Positions 1-8,009 of a stretch of 64,000 nt of DNA are shown here, one piece after another (position 1 is the stretch's first letter; each line of letters begins with the position of its first letter). Below the pieces are notes generated by a model. It had not been told where the DNA came from and did not search any database. It worked only from the letters and a program-made list of their open reading frames with translations. The translations under genes and the position numbers were made by a program. This DNA comes from JAMXLO01 sp963696645 (GTDB taxonomy: Bacteria > Pseudomonadota > Alphaproteobacteria > Acetobacterales > Acetobacteraceae), in the NCBI GenBank assembly GCA_963696645.1, contig CAVOKY010000007.1:2170001-2234000 (forward strand), read 5' to 3'.

Positions 1-2
1 TC

Positions 3-251
3 AGCTTCCACAGCTACCAGTCGGAGTTGTTCCCGACCCGCATCCGCTCGCGCGCGGTGGGGTTCGTGTATTCCTGGAGCCGGCTGTCGGCCGCGCTGTC
101 GGGACTGGTGGTTGCGTATCTGCTCAATCTTGGTGGGGTGAATGCGGTGTTCACGTTCATCGCGTTTGCCATGCTGATCGTGGTGATCTCGATCGGCGGG
201 TTCGGACCGCGGACGCGGGGTCTGGCGCTGGAGGCGATTTCCAACTCGTGA
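3..251 (+). CDS. MFS transporter, C-terminal end (5' end off window)
   Basis: The reading frame is open from the first complete codon of the window and stops at TGA 249-251. The 82 visible residues start with a segment (SELFPTRIRSRAVGF) typical of the loop after helix 10 of sugar/metabolite:H+ symporter MFS proteins, then two hydrophobic helices (about residues 26-46 and 50-70). This is the last pair of transmembrane helices of a 12-helix inner-membrane transporter. The substrate cannot be inferred from this fragment. The gene shares the plus strand with the secreted-protein gene about 400 bp downstream, but the gap holds a transposase relic, so they are probably not one operon. Confidence 0.8.
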   Translation, partial: SFHSYQSELFPTRIRSRAVGFVYSWSRLSAALSGLVVAYLLNLGGVNAVFTFIAFAMLIVVISIGGFGPRTRGLALEAISNS

Positions 252-299
252 GGGCGGCGCGAGCGTCTGATGCCGGCCCGTGATGGCGACGACGGGAGC

Positions 300-405
300 T
301 GTGATCCAGTCGGCGACTTAACCAGCCGTTCCATGCCGATGGCATGCGCGTAGTGCAGGTAGACCACCAAGGCGGCGATTGACTGACCGAATGGCGAACC
401 GGGTT
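300..405 (-). pseudogene. IS66-like tnpC relic
   Basis: On the minus strand the frame reads PGSPFGQSIAALVVYLHYAH followed by AIGMERL. This resembles the conserved stretch of IS66 TnpC proteins (GSPFG...YLHY...IGFERL). The similarity covers only about 35 codons, and the flanks are out of frame or stopped, so it is a short decayed fragment. It is a different sequence from the two complete IS66 copies near the other end of the window. The rest of the 252-647 interval shows no gene. Confidence 0.5.
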
Positions 406-647
406 CCAGCCCGGCCCATGCTCAAGGCTCCGACCAGCGACCCGGACCTTTTGATCGCCGATCTGCGCGTGGGTTGACCCGTTCAGCAACCTGGGCAGTC
501 ACTAAATTTGGTGCAACGTCGGCTAGTTGTTGCTATGGTTCCCATCTGTGGATAGACCCTGGCGCTCTCCGGCAAAGTTCAGCCGGTGAGACAGCGCACC
601 CAAATTGTCGAGAGGACCAAGCCCAGACAACAGGTGGAGAGCCAGAC

Positions 648-1592
648 ATGATCCGTGAGGAAGCCGCACGTCGCATAGTGTCCAATGTAGCTCGTTGTGC
701 CCTAATTCTCACGATGCTGCCAATGGTCGTGCTGTCGGAAGCAAGGCCGGTGTTTGCAGATGTAATGACGATAAAGCTGCAGCCACCCAACGTGCCAAAC
801 GGTCAACAAGGTTTCATCTCGGGCAACGCTGCAGTGCTCCGCTCCGTCACGGTGAAGGACATCAACAACAACAATGTCACCATGGATGTGCCCGTCGAGA
901 CAAAAGGCACGATTTTGACCTTGACGGCGGCTGATACCGCTATGACCAAACGTAACGCTTTGCTCACACAGCTGGGTAAAGACTTCCCGGGGATCAAGAA
1001 TGATCTGGCGCCGGTAGGGACTGATACAATCCAGTTCTCAAACTCGGCTGGCAAGGGTATCGGGTTCAGTCGTAAGAACACGCCTGGCGAGACGATGGAT
1101 GAAGTCAAGACAAAGGACGATCCAATCGCGGCGATGGTCGAGTTCGACGGTGTTTTCGGGCAGGACGATGCGTCGGGCGGTTCCGCCGATTTTACCGCGG
1201 GATTTTCGTCGGATGCTGGTGATTTTATTCGAAGTGTCAGCTCGTCGCTGCTGCCAAACTTGGATGGAGCCACGATCGCGGACGCGCTGTTCCAGATGCT
1301 TGCTCCACTTGCGCCCTCAGCAGGCGTCACCATTGGCATCCTCGATATAACGACAGACGACGCCAAGATCGTGATTAACTATCCGGCAGGCTCGGCCCAT
1401 ACGAATGGGGGCGTTGAGTTCGGCGCGGACTCGCTCGGGGACGAGGGAACGATAGGCGGCGCTGTCGTCATGGCTCCCGAGGCGAGCAGCATGGCATTGT
1501 TCAGTACCGCGCTGGTGGGCCTTGGGTTGGTGCGCCGATCGCGCCGTCGAGGTTCAGCACCGACCGGTTACGTGTCACCCGCGCAAGGCTGA
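648..1592 (+). CDS. Secreted protein with PEP-CTERM-like C-terminus
   Basis: 314 aa from ATG 648, chosen because a purine-rich AGGTGGAGA lies about 9 bp upstream and because a signal peptide follows at once; the longer frame from 474 has no such support. Residues 1-38 form a signal peptide: basic N-region, hydrophobic ALILTMLPMVVL, then an FADV-type cleavage region. The body is hydrophilic, Asp/Gly/Thr-rich, and matches no domain I recognise. At residue 277 a PEA tripeptide precedes a hydrophobic helix and a basic RRSRRR cluster. That is the tripartite layout of PEP-CTERM sorting tags, recognised by an EpsH/exosortase system and often found on proteins tied to exopolysaccharide. PEA instead of PEP is a variant, and about 13 residues follow the basic cluster, which is unusual. 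No exosortase gene is in the window. Function is unknown. Confidence 0.7.
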   Translation: MIREEAARRIVSNVARCALILTMLPMVVLSEARPVFADVMTIKLQPPNVPNGQQGFISGNAAVLRSVTVKDINNNNVTMDVPVETKGTILTLTAADTAMTKRNALLTQLGKDFPGIKNDLAPVGTDTIQFSNSAGKGIGFSRKNTPGETMDEVKTKDDPIAAMVEFDGVFGQDDASGGSADFTAGFSSDAGDFIRSVSSSLLPNLDGATIADALFQMLAPLAPSAGVTIGILDITTDDAKIVINYPAGSAHTNGGVEFGADSLGDEGTIGGAVVMAPEASSMALFSTALVGLGLVRRSRRRGSAPTGYVSPAQG

Positions 1593-1868
1593 TCAGCGCC
1601 CGCGCGCTGCACCAGTAGCACCTTAAGGGATGAGCTGAGGCCGTTCTTCTATTATCAATGACCAGGGAATGGCCACGGCCGACACCGCCTGCGCATTCAG
1701 GCTTGGCGGACGAATGGCAGGTGCTGGCCGGAGGGCCGGATGGCCGCTTTCAGGTGCAGGATGTCGGGAAGCGGACCTGCGTTCGCGGATTTGCCGAATT
1801 CCGGGGAATCAGATTGGACCCGGTTCGAGTGATGGACGGGGCATGAGCAAAACAAACGCCCGCGCAAC

Positions 1869-2012
1869 TTAAACGCCCGGCCTTCGCTCAATAAGGCGCT
1901 GATTCTCGAACTGGCGGGCTGCGAATGAATTGAGAAGCGCCAGAGCTGCATCGCGACTGGGCCATCCGGCACCGGCAAGACCCAGATCGGCCTCGCACCG
2001 AGACTGGTTGCA
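1869..2012 (+). pseudogene. IS21 helper ATPase (IstB) relic
   Basis: In one frame the interval reads RPSLNKALILELAGCE, a TGA stop, then IEKRQSCIATGPSGTGKTQ. This is the N-terminal half of IstB, the AAA+ helper of IS21 elements, including its Walker A P-loop (GPSGTGKT). The in-frame stop and the absence of any downstream IstB or upstream IstA sequence show that it is a dead fragment. The rest of the 1593-2102 intergenic interval shows no convincing gene. Confidence 0.6.
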
Positions 2013-2102
2013 TCGGACACTAACTCACTGATAGCCTGGGCCCTGAGTGGGCGAAATATAAGCCCATCCGACAGGCAGGCCACGAGCAGGGAGTTCAAAT
2101 CG

Positions 2103-3419
2103 ATGTCTGGATACGCCGGAAATGCGACAAACGTTCCGTGGTGGAAAGAACCCACCAAGGACCAATGGTACGCCTATTGCGCCGCCTGGATGGGTTGGAC
2201 GCTCGACGCCTTCGACTTCACCGTCTTCCTTCTGATCATGGCGCCGATCGCGCAGGAGTTCGGGGTTCCGCTGATCGACGTGACCGCGATCTTCTCGGTC
2301 ACGCTGGTCATGCGCCTGGGTGGAGCGACGGCATCCGGCTGGCTGGCCGATCGGCTGGGGCGCCGGGCGCCTCTGATGATCTCCATTCTTTGGTATTCCA
2401 TCTGCAATTTCCTCGCGGGCTTCTCGCCCAGCTTTACCTTCCTGTTCGTGATCCGGGCGCTGTTGGGCATCGGCATGGGGGCGGAATGGCCGGCCGGCGC
2501 GGCGCTGGCGATGGAATCCTGGCCGGCGCGGTCTCGCGGGCTGATGTCCGGCGTCTTGCAGGGGTCCTGGGGGTTGGGCTTCGCACTGTCCGGCCTGGCC
2601 TACGGCTTCCTGTACGGACCGTTGGAAGCGTGGCATAAGGGCTACGGGTGGCGCGGGATGCTGATCCTGGGCGTGCTGCCGGCCCTGGCCTGCGTCTGGA
2701 TCCGCATGTACGTGAAAGAGCCCGAGGTTTGGGCGGAAAACAAGAAGATCCAGAACGCGACGCAAAAGCAGGTCACCCTGCCACTGTTCGCCATCTTCAA
2801 GCCCAAATATCTGTACAACACCCTCACGGGTTGCCTGTGGATGGCCGCGAACTTCTGCGTCTACTACGCGGTCTGGGCCATGCTCGGCACCTATTTGACG
2901 AAAGAACTGGGCTGGACGCCGGCCCAGGTGGCGGTTCCGGTGTTCTGGGGCAACATCCTCACGTTCGCCGCCTGCAGCTTCTGGGGCGCCGTGTCGGAAC
3001 GCGTCGGACGGCGCTGGGCGCTCATGATCCCCACGATCATCGCCTTGTTCCTCATTCCGCTGTATATCACGCAGGTCGACCGGACCTTGTTCCTCGGGTT
3101 CTTCCTGCTGTTCATCTGTTTCTTCAGCGGCAAGGATGCCCTGAACCCCGGCTGGCTGTCGGAACGCTTCCCGACCGAGGTACGAGCCACCGCCTCAGGT
3201 TTCATCTATCATCAGGGCGCGGTCTGGGGCGCGGCCGTCGCGCCGATCCTGACTTACTTCGCGGTGAACCAGGGCATGGGTTTCGCCAAACCGATGATGT
3301 ACGGCTCGATCGGTTCGCTGGTCGTATATATCATCGCGGTCTACCTGGGGCCGGAAACCAAGGGTATGGTCATGACCGCCGATCTGGAAGTGATCGAGGC
3401 CGAAGTCACGCTCGGATAG
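2103..3419 (+). CDS. MFS transporter, carboxylate/metabolite:H+ symporter type
   Basis: 438 aa, a full-length 12-helix major facilitator inner-membrane protein. The loop between helices 2 and 3 has the MFS signature GWLADRLGRRAP (about residues 79-90). The N-terminal helix reads WTLDAFDFTVFLLIMAPIA, which matches the sialic acid/lactate/aromatic-acid type symporters, where an Asp in helix 1 takes part in proton coupling. A long cytoplasmic loop follows helix 6 (KEPEVWAENKK). The start at ATG 2103 follows GAGCAGGGAG. The gene stands alone, 260 bp upstream of a TetR gene on the same strand, and could be a target of that regulator. Likely substrates are small organic acids, but the sequence does not fix this. 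Confidence 0.85.
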   Translation: MSGYAGNATNVPWWKEPTKDQWYAYCAAWMGWTLDAFDFTVFLLIMAPIAQEFGVPLIDVTAIFSVTLVMRLGGATASGWLADRLGRRAPLMISILWYSICNFLAGFSPSFTFLFVIRALLGIGMGAEWPAGAALAMESWPARSRGLMSGVLQGSWGLGFALSGLAYGFLYGPLEAWHKGYGWRGMLILGVLPALACVWIRMYVKEPEVWAENKKIQNATQKQVTLPLFAIFKPKYLYNTLTGCLWMAANFCVYYAVWAMLGTYLTKELGWTPAQVAVPVFWGNILTFAACSFWGAVSERVGRRWALMIPTIIALFLIPLYITQVDRTLFLGFFLLFICFFSGKDALNPGWLSERFPTEVRATASGFIYHQGAVWGAAVAPILTYFAVNQGMGFAKPMMYGSIGSLVVYIIAVYLGPETKGMVMTADLEVIEAEVTLG

Positions 3420-3638
3420 CCCACAACGGCGCGTTCGGTGGCGCGTGCACTGACCGAGCGGGTCGTGCACGCACCACGGGACGGGATCAGCTGCGGCGGC
3501 GCCGCTGCCGTGATCAAGCGCGCGAGGTCCGCTATTGGAAAGCTGGCGAGCCACCGCGCATGTCGGAGATAGGCGCCGAGACGCCAATACAGCCGGAACG
3601 ATGATCGGGACGCAGACCAGCGTGCGAGCCGCGAGTGC

Positions 3639-3644
3639 TTGACA
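3639..3644 (+). promoter_or_regulatory. Candidate -35 hexamer of the TetR promoter
   Basis: A perfect TTGACA lies just upstream of the palindrome at 3648-3668. AT-rich TATAGC (3658-3663) would give a spacing of only 13 bp, so the -10 assignment is uncertain, but the palindrome would cover whatever -10 is used. Confidence 0.4.
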
Positions 3645-3647
3645 CTC

Positions 3648-3668
3648 ATCGTGCTTTTATAGCACGAT
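3648..3668. promoter_or_regulatory. 21-bp perfect inverted repeat, candidate TetR operator
   Basis: Arms ATCGTGCT and AGCACGAT are perfect 8-bp complements around a TTTAT centre. The palindrome ends 8 bp before the ATG of the TetR gene and directly follows a TTGACA box, the standard position of an autoregulatory TetR-family operator. Binding by the adjacent regulator is inferred from position. Confidence 0.55.
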
Positions 3669-3675
3669 CCGTGCC

Positions 3676-4329
3676 ATGGATAGCATGGCCGCACCAACTC
3701 GCCGCTACGACAATTCGCATCGCGCCGGCCAGGCGGCAGAGACCCGCGAGGCAATCCTTGACGGCCTGGTGAGGGTGATGGCGCGCGGCGTCGCGGAACT
3801 GTCCATCCCCGCGGTAGCGCGCGAGGCCGGTGTCTCGTTGCGCACCGTGTACCGCAACTTCCCCAGCAAGCGAGACCTGCTCGACGCGCTGAACAGCCAC
3901 CTCGATGCACGGATCGGCTACACTCTGGAGCCGCTGCCGAACAGTCCGGAGGAACTGATCGCGCATGTCCGCCGCTACTTTCGTGCACTCGACAACATGG
4001 ACGCAACGCTGCGGGCCGCACGCGCCAGCCAGATCGCGCAGGAGGCGCGCGCCGACCATGCCGGCGGCGTCGACCTCAAGCGGGCGGGAATGGCAAGCGC
4101 GCTCGCCTCGATCGACCGGACCTTGCCGGCTGACACGCGTGCACGTCTGTTCAATGTCATCGCGACGCTGTTCAGCCAGCACACGCTGCAACGCATGAAG
4201 GATGACCTGGGCCTGACGGCCGCCCAGGCCGCTGAAAGCGTGGTTTGGGCGATCGAGGCGTGCCTCGCCGCAGCAGACCGCTCCAAACCAGGGAAACCAG
4301 AGCATGCACGCGCCACGAAGCGACGCTGA
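3676..4329 (+). CDS. TetR family transcriptional regulator
   Basis: 217 aa. Residues about 18-65 form the TetR N-terminal helix-turn-helix: TREAILDGLVRVMARG, then SIPAVAREAGVSLRTVYRNF, then PSKRDLLDAL. The remainder is a divergent, mostly helical ligand-binding domain. The start at 3676 sits 8 bp after a perfect palindrome, leaving no room for a normal ribosome-binding site; the message may be leaderless, or ATG 3685 may be used. The 3' end overlaps the next gene by 26 bp, so this regulator leads a TetR/PEP-enzyme operon. It probably represses its own operon and perhaps the upstream MFS gene. Confidence 0.85.
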   Translation: MDSMAAPTRRYDNSHRAGQAAETREAILDGLVRVMARGVAELSIPAVAREAGVSLRTVYRNFPSKRDLLDALNSHLDARIGYTLEPLPNSPEELIAHVRRYFRALDNMDATLRAARASQIAQEARADHAGGVDLKRAGMASALASIDRTLPADTRARLFNVIATLFSQHTLQRMKDDLGLTAAQAAESVVWAIEACLAAADRSKPGKPEHARATKRR

Positions 4330-5665
4330 GTTTGTGCTGCCCGATTCGCTTGACGGGTTCTGGATGTTCGATCTGATCCATGCACCGCGCCCGCTGTCGC
4401 CGCTCAGCCAGGACCTTGTGATGCGCGCGATGGAGGAAGGCTTCTGTGCCGCCCTGCACGATATCGGCTGTCCGTTTGGCTTCCGCTACCGCGCAATCAA
4501 TCACTACGCCTATTGCGCGTTCAGCCCGTTCGCCTCGCGGCCAACCGATCCTGACCGCTACCGCGCCGCCGTCGATGCCCTGCTGCCGCGCATTGCCGAT
4601 CTATGGCGATCCGAGTGGTTGCCGGCGATCCTGCCGGGCCTGGAACGCCTGCGGACCACCGACTACGCCGCGCTGAACGACAGCGCGTTGCTGGCTGCGT
4701 TGGAGACCGAGCGCATCGGCCTGGTCGCAAGGTGGCAGGTGCACGGTCTGCTGCTGTTTTCCTATCAGGCCGCCAGCGTGTTCGATGATTTCTGTCGCAC
4801 CGCGCTGCGTCCGGCCGATCCGACCGAGCCCTATCAACTGCTGCAAGGCCATGCCACTCGTGCCTTCGAGGCGCAATGCGGACTGTGGCGGCTCAGCTGC
4901 ATCATTCGTAGCGACCCTGCGCTGCGCGCGGTGTTCGCCGAGCTTCCGGCGCGCCGACGGATCGACGCTATCGGCGAATTGCCCACGGGAGCCGCGTTCC
5001 TGGCCGCGTTCGCAAGCTACCTCGACGAGTTCGGCTGGCGTTCGGACGCCTGCATCGAACTGGCAACGCCCACCTGGCGCGAGGATCCGATAATCCCGCT
5101 TGAGATGTTGCGTGGACTGACGGAGTGCGACGACCGCGATCCTCCCGAAACCCGGCTGGAGCGCGCCGCCGTGCGACGTGAGCAGTTGCTGCGGGCGGCC
5201 CGGGGCCGGCTGGCCGACGTTCCTGTCAGCCTGGCGCGGTTCGAGGCGCTGTTCGATCAGGCACGCCAGCACGTCATCCTCGATGAGGACCACAACGTGC
5301 TGATCGACCAGATGGGCAACTGCGCGATGCGCCGCCCGGTGCTGGAGCTTGCGCGCCGCCTGAGCACGCGCGGCGCGATCGAAGCGATCGACGACGTGTT
5401 CATGCTCAGCCAGACCGAAATCGCCGCTGGACTGGCAGGCGCCGACTGGCGCGAGATGGTGCGGGCCCGTCGTGCCGAACTCGCGCGCTGGGCCACCGTT
5501 GCGCCGCCGCACACCATCGGCGAACCGCCGCCCGACACCGATCTCGATCCGCTGATCGCCGCACTGATCAAGACCGACACACCGCCTCCGGCGCAGGCTC
5601 CGACACACGGGGTGATTCGCGGCACACCTGCCTCGGGCGCTTCTGCATCCAGGACGATGTCGTGA
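4304..5665 (+). CDS. PEP-utilising enzyme, central domain protein, His domain truncated
   Basis: 453 aa. The N-terminus (SLDGFWMFDLIHAPRPLSPL) and the middle (YLDEFGWRSDACIELATPTW, about residues 236-255) match the central domain of PEP synthase/rifampin-phosphotransferase-like enzymes, where the phospho-acceptor substrate binds. The last 20 residues begin the swivelling phosphohistidine domain (VIRGTPAS) but stop almost at once, so the catalytic His motif is absent. The ATG lies inside the end of the TetR gene, and the stop overlaps the GTG of the next gene, which encodes the ATP-binding half. Together they look like a split and partly deleted PPDK/PEP-synthase-type dikinase. Whether it keeps any activity is doubtful. 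The function call rests on recognised motifs only. Confidence 0.6.
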   Translation: MHAPRSDAEFVLPDSLDGFWMFDLIHAPRPLSPLSQDLVMRAMEEGFCAALHDIGCPFGFRYRAINHYAYCAFSPFASRPTDPDRYRAAVDALLPRIADLWRSEWLPAILPGLERLRTTDYAALNDSALLAALETERIGLVARWQVHGLLLFSYQAASVFDDFCRTALRPADPTEPYQLLQGHATRAFEAQCGLWRLSCIIRSDPALRAVFAELPARRRIDAIGELPTGAAFLAAFASYLDEFGWRSDACIELATPTWREDPIIPLEMLRGLTECDDRDPPETRLERAAVRREQLLRAARGRLADVPVSLARFEALFDQARQHVILDEDHNVLIDQMGNCAMRRPVLELARRLSTRGAIEAIDDVFMLSQTEIAAGLAGADWREMVRARRAELARWATVAPPHTIGEPPPDTDLDPLIAALIKTDTPPPAQAPTHGVIRGTPASGASASRTMS

Positions 5666-6357
5666 CGGCTGACCTTCCGGCGGTGGTGGCGGATGCCTAC
5701 CGATCACTGGCGTTGCGCTGCGGGCTGGCCGAACCCGCGGTGGCGGTGCGTTCTTCCGCCCTCGATGAAGATGGTGCCACCGCCTCGTTTGCCGGGCTGT
5801 TTGCGACATTCCTGAACGTGGCCGGCATCCCGGCGGTTACCGACGCCGTGGTACGCTGCCGCGAGTCCGGATGCAGCGGCAACGTGGCGCGCTACCGCCG
5901 GCTGCATGGACTGGCGCAACCGGATGCGCCGATCGCCGTTCTGGTGCAGCAACTTGTCGCCGCCGATGCGTCGGCGGTCGCATTCAGCGTCAACCCGGTC
6001 ACTGGCGATCGCGGCGAGATCGTCATCGATGCCAACAGGGGCATGTGCGAGAGCATCGTCAGCGGCAGCATGACGCCGGACCATTTTGTCGTGCGCAAGG
6101 CAGGCCTTGAGATTGTGGAGCGAAGGATCGCCGCCAAGCAGCGCATGATCGCACCATCGCCGGGCGGCACGCGAGCCATTGAAATGCCGCCGAGCCTGCG
6201 CACCAGGCCGTCAATCGACGATGCACAGGTCCTGGCACTGGCGCGACTGACTCTGTCGCTGGAAGCCGCCTGCGACACGCCTGTCGATATGGAATGCAGT
6301 TGGCGCGGCGGGATCCTGTGGCTGTTGCAGTGTCGTCCCGTCACGACGTTCCAATGA
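5662..6357 (+). CDS. PEP synthase-like ATP/pyruvate-binding domain protein (N-terminally short)
   Basis: 231 aa from a GTG that overlaps the upstream stop by 4 bp (GTGA). It carries the PPDK N-terminal nucleotide-binding signature: VAVRSSALDEDG (about residues 28-39), ASFAGLFATFLNV, VLVQQLVAADASAVAFSVNP, a GMCESIVSGSMTPDHF stretch and a C-terminal LLQCRPVTT. These are the motifs of the ATP-grasp half of PEP synthase and rifampin phosphotransferase. About 80-90 residues usually found before VAVRSSA, including part of the ATP site, are missing. The domain order is reversed relative to fused enzymes, where ATP-binding precedes the central domain, and no phosphohistidine domain is found in either gene. 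Confidence 0.65.
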   Translation: MTADLPAVVADAYRSLALRCGLAEPAVAVRSSALDEDGATASFAGLFATFLNVAGIPAVTDAVVRCRESGCSGNVARYRRLHGLAQPDAPIAVLVQQLVAADASAVAFSVNPVTGDRGEIVIDANRGMCESIVSGSMTPDHFVVRKAGLEIVERRIAAKQRMIAPSPGGTRAIEMPPSLRTRPSIDDAQVLALARLTLSLEAACDTPVDMECSWRGGILWLLQCRPVTTFQ

Positions 6358-6447
6358 CCGGATTTGTCGTGTGACGCCGCTTGGGCCGCCCTTCCCTTCG
6401 CGGGCGAGTCACGTGACAATCGCTGCACGCACTGACAGGGGATCGCC

Positions 6448-7428
6448 ATGGCGCGCCAGCTCAAGGTTGCCGTCCAGATGGACCCGATCGAAAGCATCAA
6501 CATCGATGCCGACTCCACCTTCGCGCTGATGCTGGAGGCGCAGAAGCGCGGCTATATGATGTGGCACTACGAGGTGCGCAACATGGCATTGCGCGAAGGC
6601 GTCAAGCGGCAAGGCGACCGGCGCGAGGAACGGCTACAGGCGCGTGCCCGCCCGGTCACCGTGGAACGCAAGCGCGGGGCGCACTACGTGTTCGGTGACA
6701 CGGCGCTGCTCGACCTCGGCTCTATGGATGTCGTGCTGATGCGTCAGGACCCGCCGTTCGACATGGCCTACATCACGGCGACGCATCTGCTGGAGCATAT
6801 CCAGCCGAAGACGCTGGTGGTGAACGAGCCTGCCGCGGTGCGCAATGCGCCGGAGAAGCTGCTGGTGACGCATTTCCCGGAGCTGATGCCGCCGACCATG
6901 ATCACCTGGGACCTGGAAGCCATCCGCAGTTTCCGTGCCGAATACCAGGACATCATCGTCAAGCCGCTGTTCGGCAACGGCGGCGCGGGTGTGTTCCGCA
7001 TCAAGCCGGATGACGAGAATCTGGCGGCGCTGCTGGAGATGCACTTCGCCCGCTCGCGCGAGCCGCTGATGTTCCAGCGCTACGAACCGGCGGTGCGGCA
7101 GGGCGACAAGCGTATCATCCTGGTGGACGGCGAGCCGGTCGGCGTGGTGAACCGCGTGCCGGCGGCGGGCGAGGCGCGATCCAACATGCATGTCGGCGGC
7201 CGGCCGGAGAAGTGCACGCTGTCGGCCCGTGACCGCGAGATCTGCGCGGCGATCGGCCCGACATTGCGCGAGCAGGGCATGATCTTCGTCGGCATCGACG
7301 TGATCGGCGACTGGCTGACCGAGATCAACGTCACCTCGCCCACCGGCATCCAGGAGATCGACCGGTTCGACGGCATCAGCATCGAGGCGATGATCTGGGA
7401 CCGCATCGAGGCGAGGCTGGGCGGCTGA
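6448..7428 (+). CDS. gshB: Glutathione synthetase
   Basis: 326 aa, normal length for bacterial GshB. It joins gamma-glutamylcysteine and glycine with ATP in the cytoplasm, the last step of glutathione synthesis. The N-terminal domain starts KVAVQMDPIESINIDADSTF and includes VLMRQDPPFDMAYI. The ATP-grasp part has IIVKPLFGNGGAGVFRI (lysine and glycine-rich loop) and, near residues 285-300, the metal/substrate motif EINVTSPTGIQEI. The start is supported by AGGGGAT just upstream. Its stop is 2 bp from the stop of the convergent small membrane-protein gene. It is 90 bp after the PEP-enzyme pair and may be independently transcribed. Confidence 0.96.
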   Translation: MARQLKVAVQMDPIESINIDADSTFALMLEAQKRGYMMWHYEVRNMALREGVKRQGDRREERLQARARPVTVERKRGAHYVFGDTALLDLGSMDVVLMRQDPPFDMAYITATHLLEHIQPKTLVVNEPAAVRNAPEKLLVTHFPELMPPTMITWDLEAIRSFRAEYQDIIVKPLFGNGGAGVFRIKPDDENLAALLEMHFARSREPLMFQRYEPAVRQGDKRIILVDGEPVGVVNRVPAAGEARSNMHVGGRPEKCTLSARDREICAAIGPTLREQGMIFVGIDVIGDWLTEINVTSPTGIQEIDRFDGISIEAMIWDRIEARLGG

Positions 7429-7430
7429 TC

Positions 7431-7712
7431 TCAGTCATCGCCGGGTTCAGTGGTGTTCTTGCGGACGATGGCGGCGGCGATCAGCAGGAAGGCGGTCACG
7501 CGAAGCAGGTAGAACCAGCTCTTCATTTCGTCGGGTTCCGGCACCAGGACGACCAGGGCCGCATTCAACGCCAGCAGCCAGAATGCCGCGGCAAAGGCCA
7601 GGAAGAGCACGTCCCGGCTGCGCCACCAGAAGCGCGCGAAGAACAGCCCGCAGGCCATGAACCCAGCCGTGACCATACCCGACAGATACGAGTTGACAAC
7701 CGGAACGCTCAC
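7431..7712 (-). CDS. DUF5985-like small membrane protein (second copy)
   Basis: 93 aa with three predicted transmembrane helices (about residues 8-26, 34-55 and 66-82) and a charged FARFWWRSRD loop after helix 1. The layout and length fit the DUF5985 family of small proteobacterial membrane proteins of unknown function. The ATG overlaps the stop of the preceding similar gene by a base, so the two are translationally coupled. The Crp/Fnr regulator just upstream probably heads the same operon. Confidence 0.7.
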   Translation of the reverse strand: MSVPVVNSYLSGMVTAGFMACGLFFARFWWRSRDVLFLAFAAAFWLLALNAALVVLVPEPDEMKSWFYLLRVTAFLLIAAAIVRKNTTEPGDD

Positions 7713-7993
7713 TACAGTTCCCAGATGAATCCGTACAGCAGCGCACTGACGGCAAGCAGCGCTGTGACGACCCTGAAGAAGGAAAGGTCATTTTCCGGCA
7801 GCAGCAGAACATCCACCGCCAGCACCATGTTGTTGAGCGCCAGCATGGTGAAGCAGATCGCAGTCCACACCAGCACGCGCGTGCGCGCCCGGCGGTAGGC
7901 ACGCAGCAGCAGATAGGCGCAGAGCAGACTGGTGAGCACGCACAGCAGGTAGATCACCCCCTCCAGCAGGGAGCCGGTCCAGGCAACGACCAT
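7712..7993 (-). CDS. DUF5985-like small membrane protein (first copy)
   Basis: 93 aa with three hydrophobic helices (about 7-27, 38-58 and 70-90) and a basic loop LLRAYRRARTRVLVW after the first helix. It is the same size and topology as its downstream neighbour and only distantly similar to it, so the pair may form a hetero-oligomer. It begins 17 bp after the stop of the Crp/Fnr gene. The molecular role is unknown. Confidence 0.7.
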   Translation of the reverse strand: MVVAWTGSLLEGVIYLLCVLTSLLCAYLLLRAYRRARTRVLVWTAICFTMLALNNMVLAVDVLLLPENDLSFFRVVTALLAVSALLYGFIWEL

Positions 7994-8009
7994 CAGTGGG
8001 GTGTTCCGA

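Noticed and set aside
4601..5809. 402-codon minus-strand frame opposite the PEP-enzyme central domain gene
   Set aside because: Arg/His-rich antisense frame of a GC-rich gene; the plus-strand gene has recognisable motifs and overlaps its neighbours as an operon.
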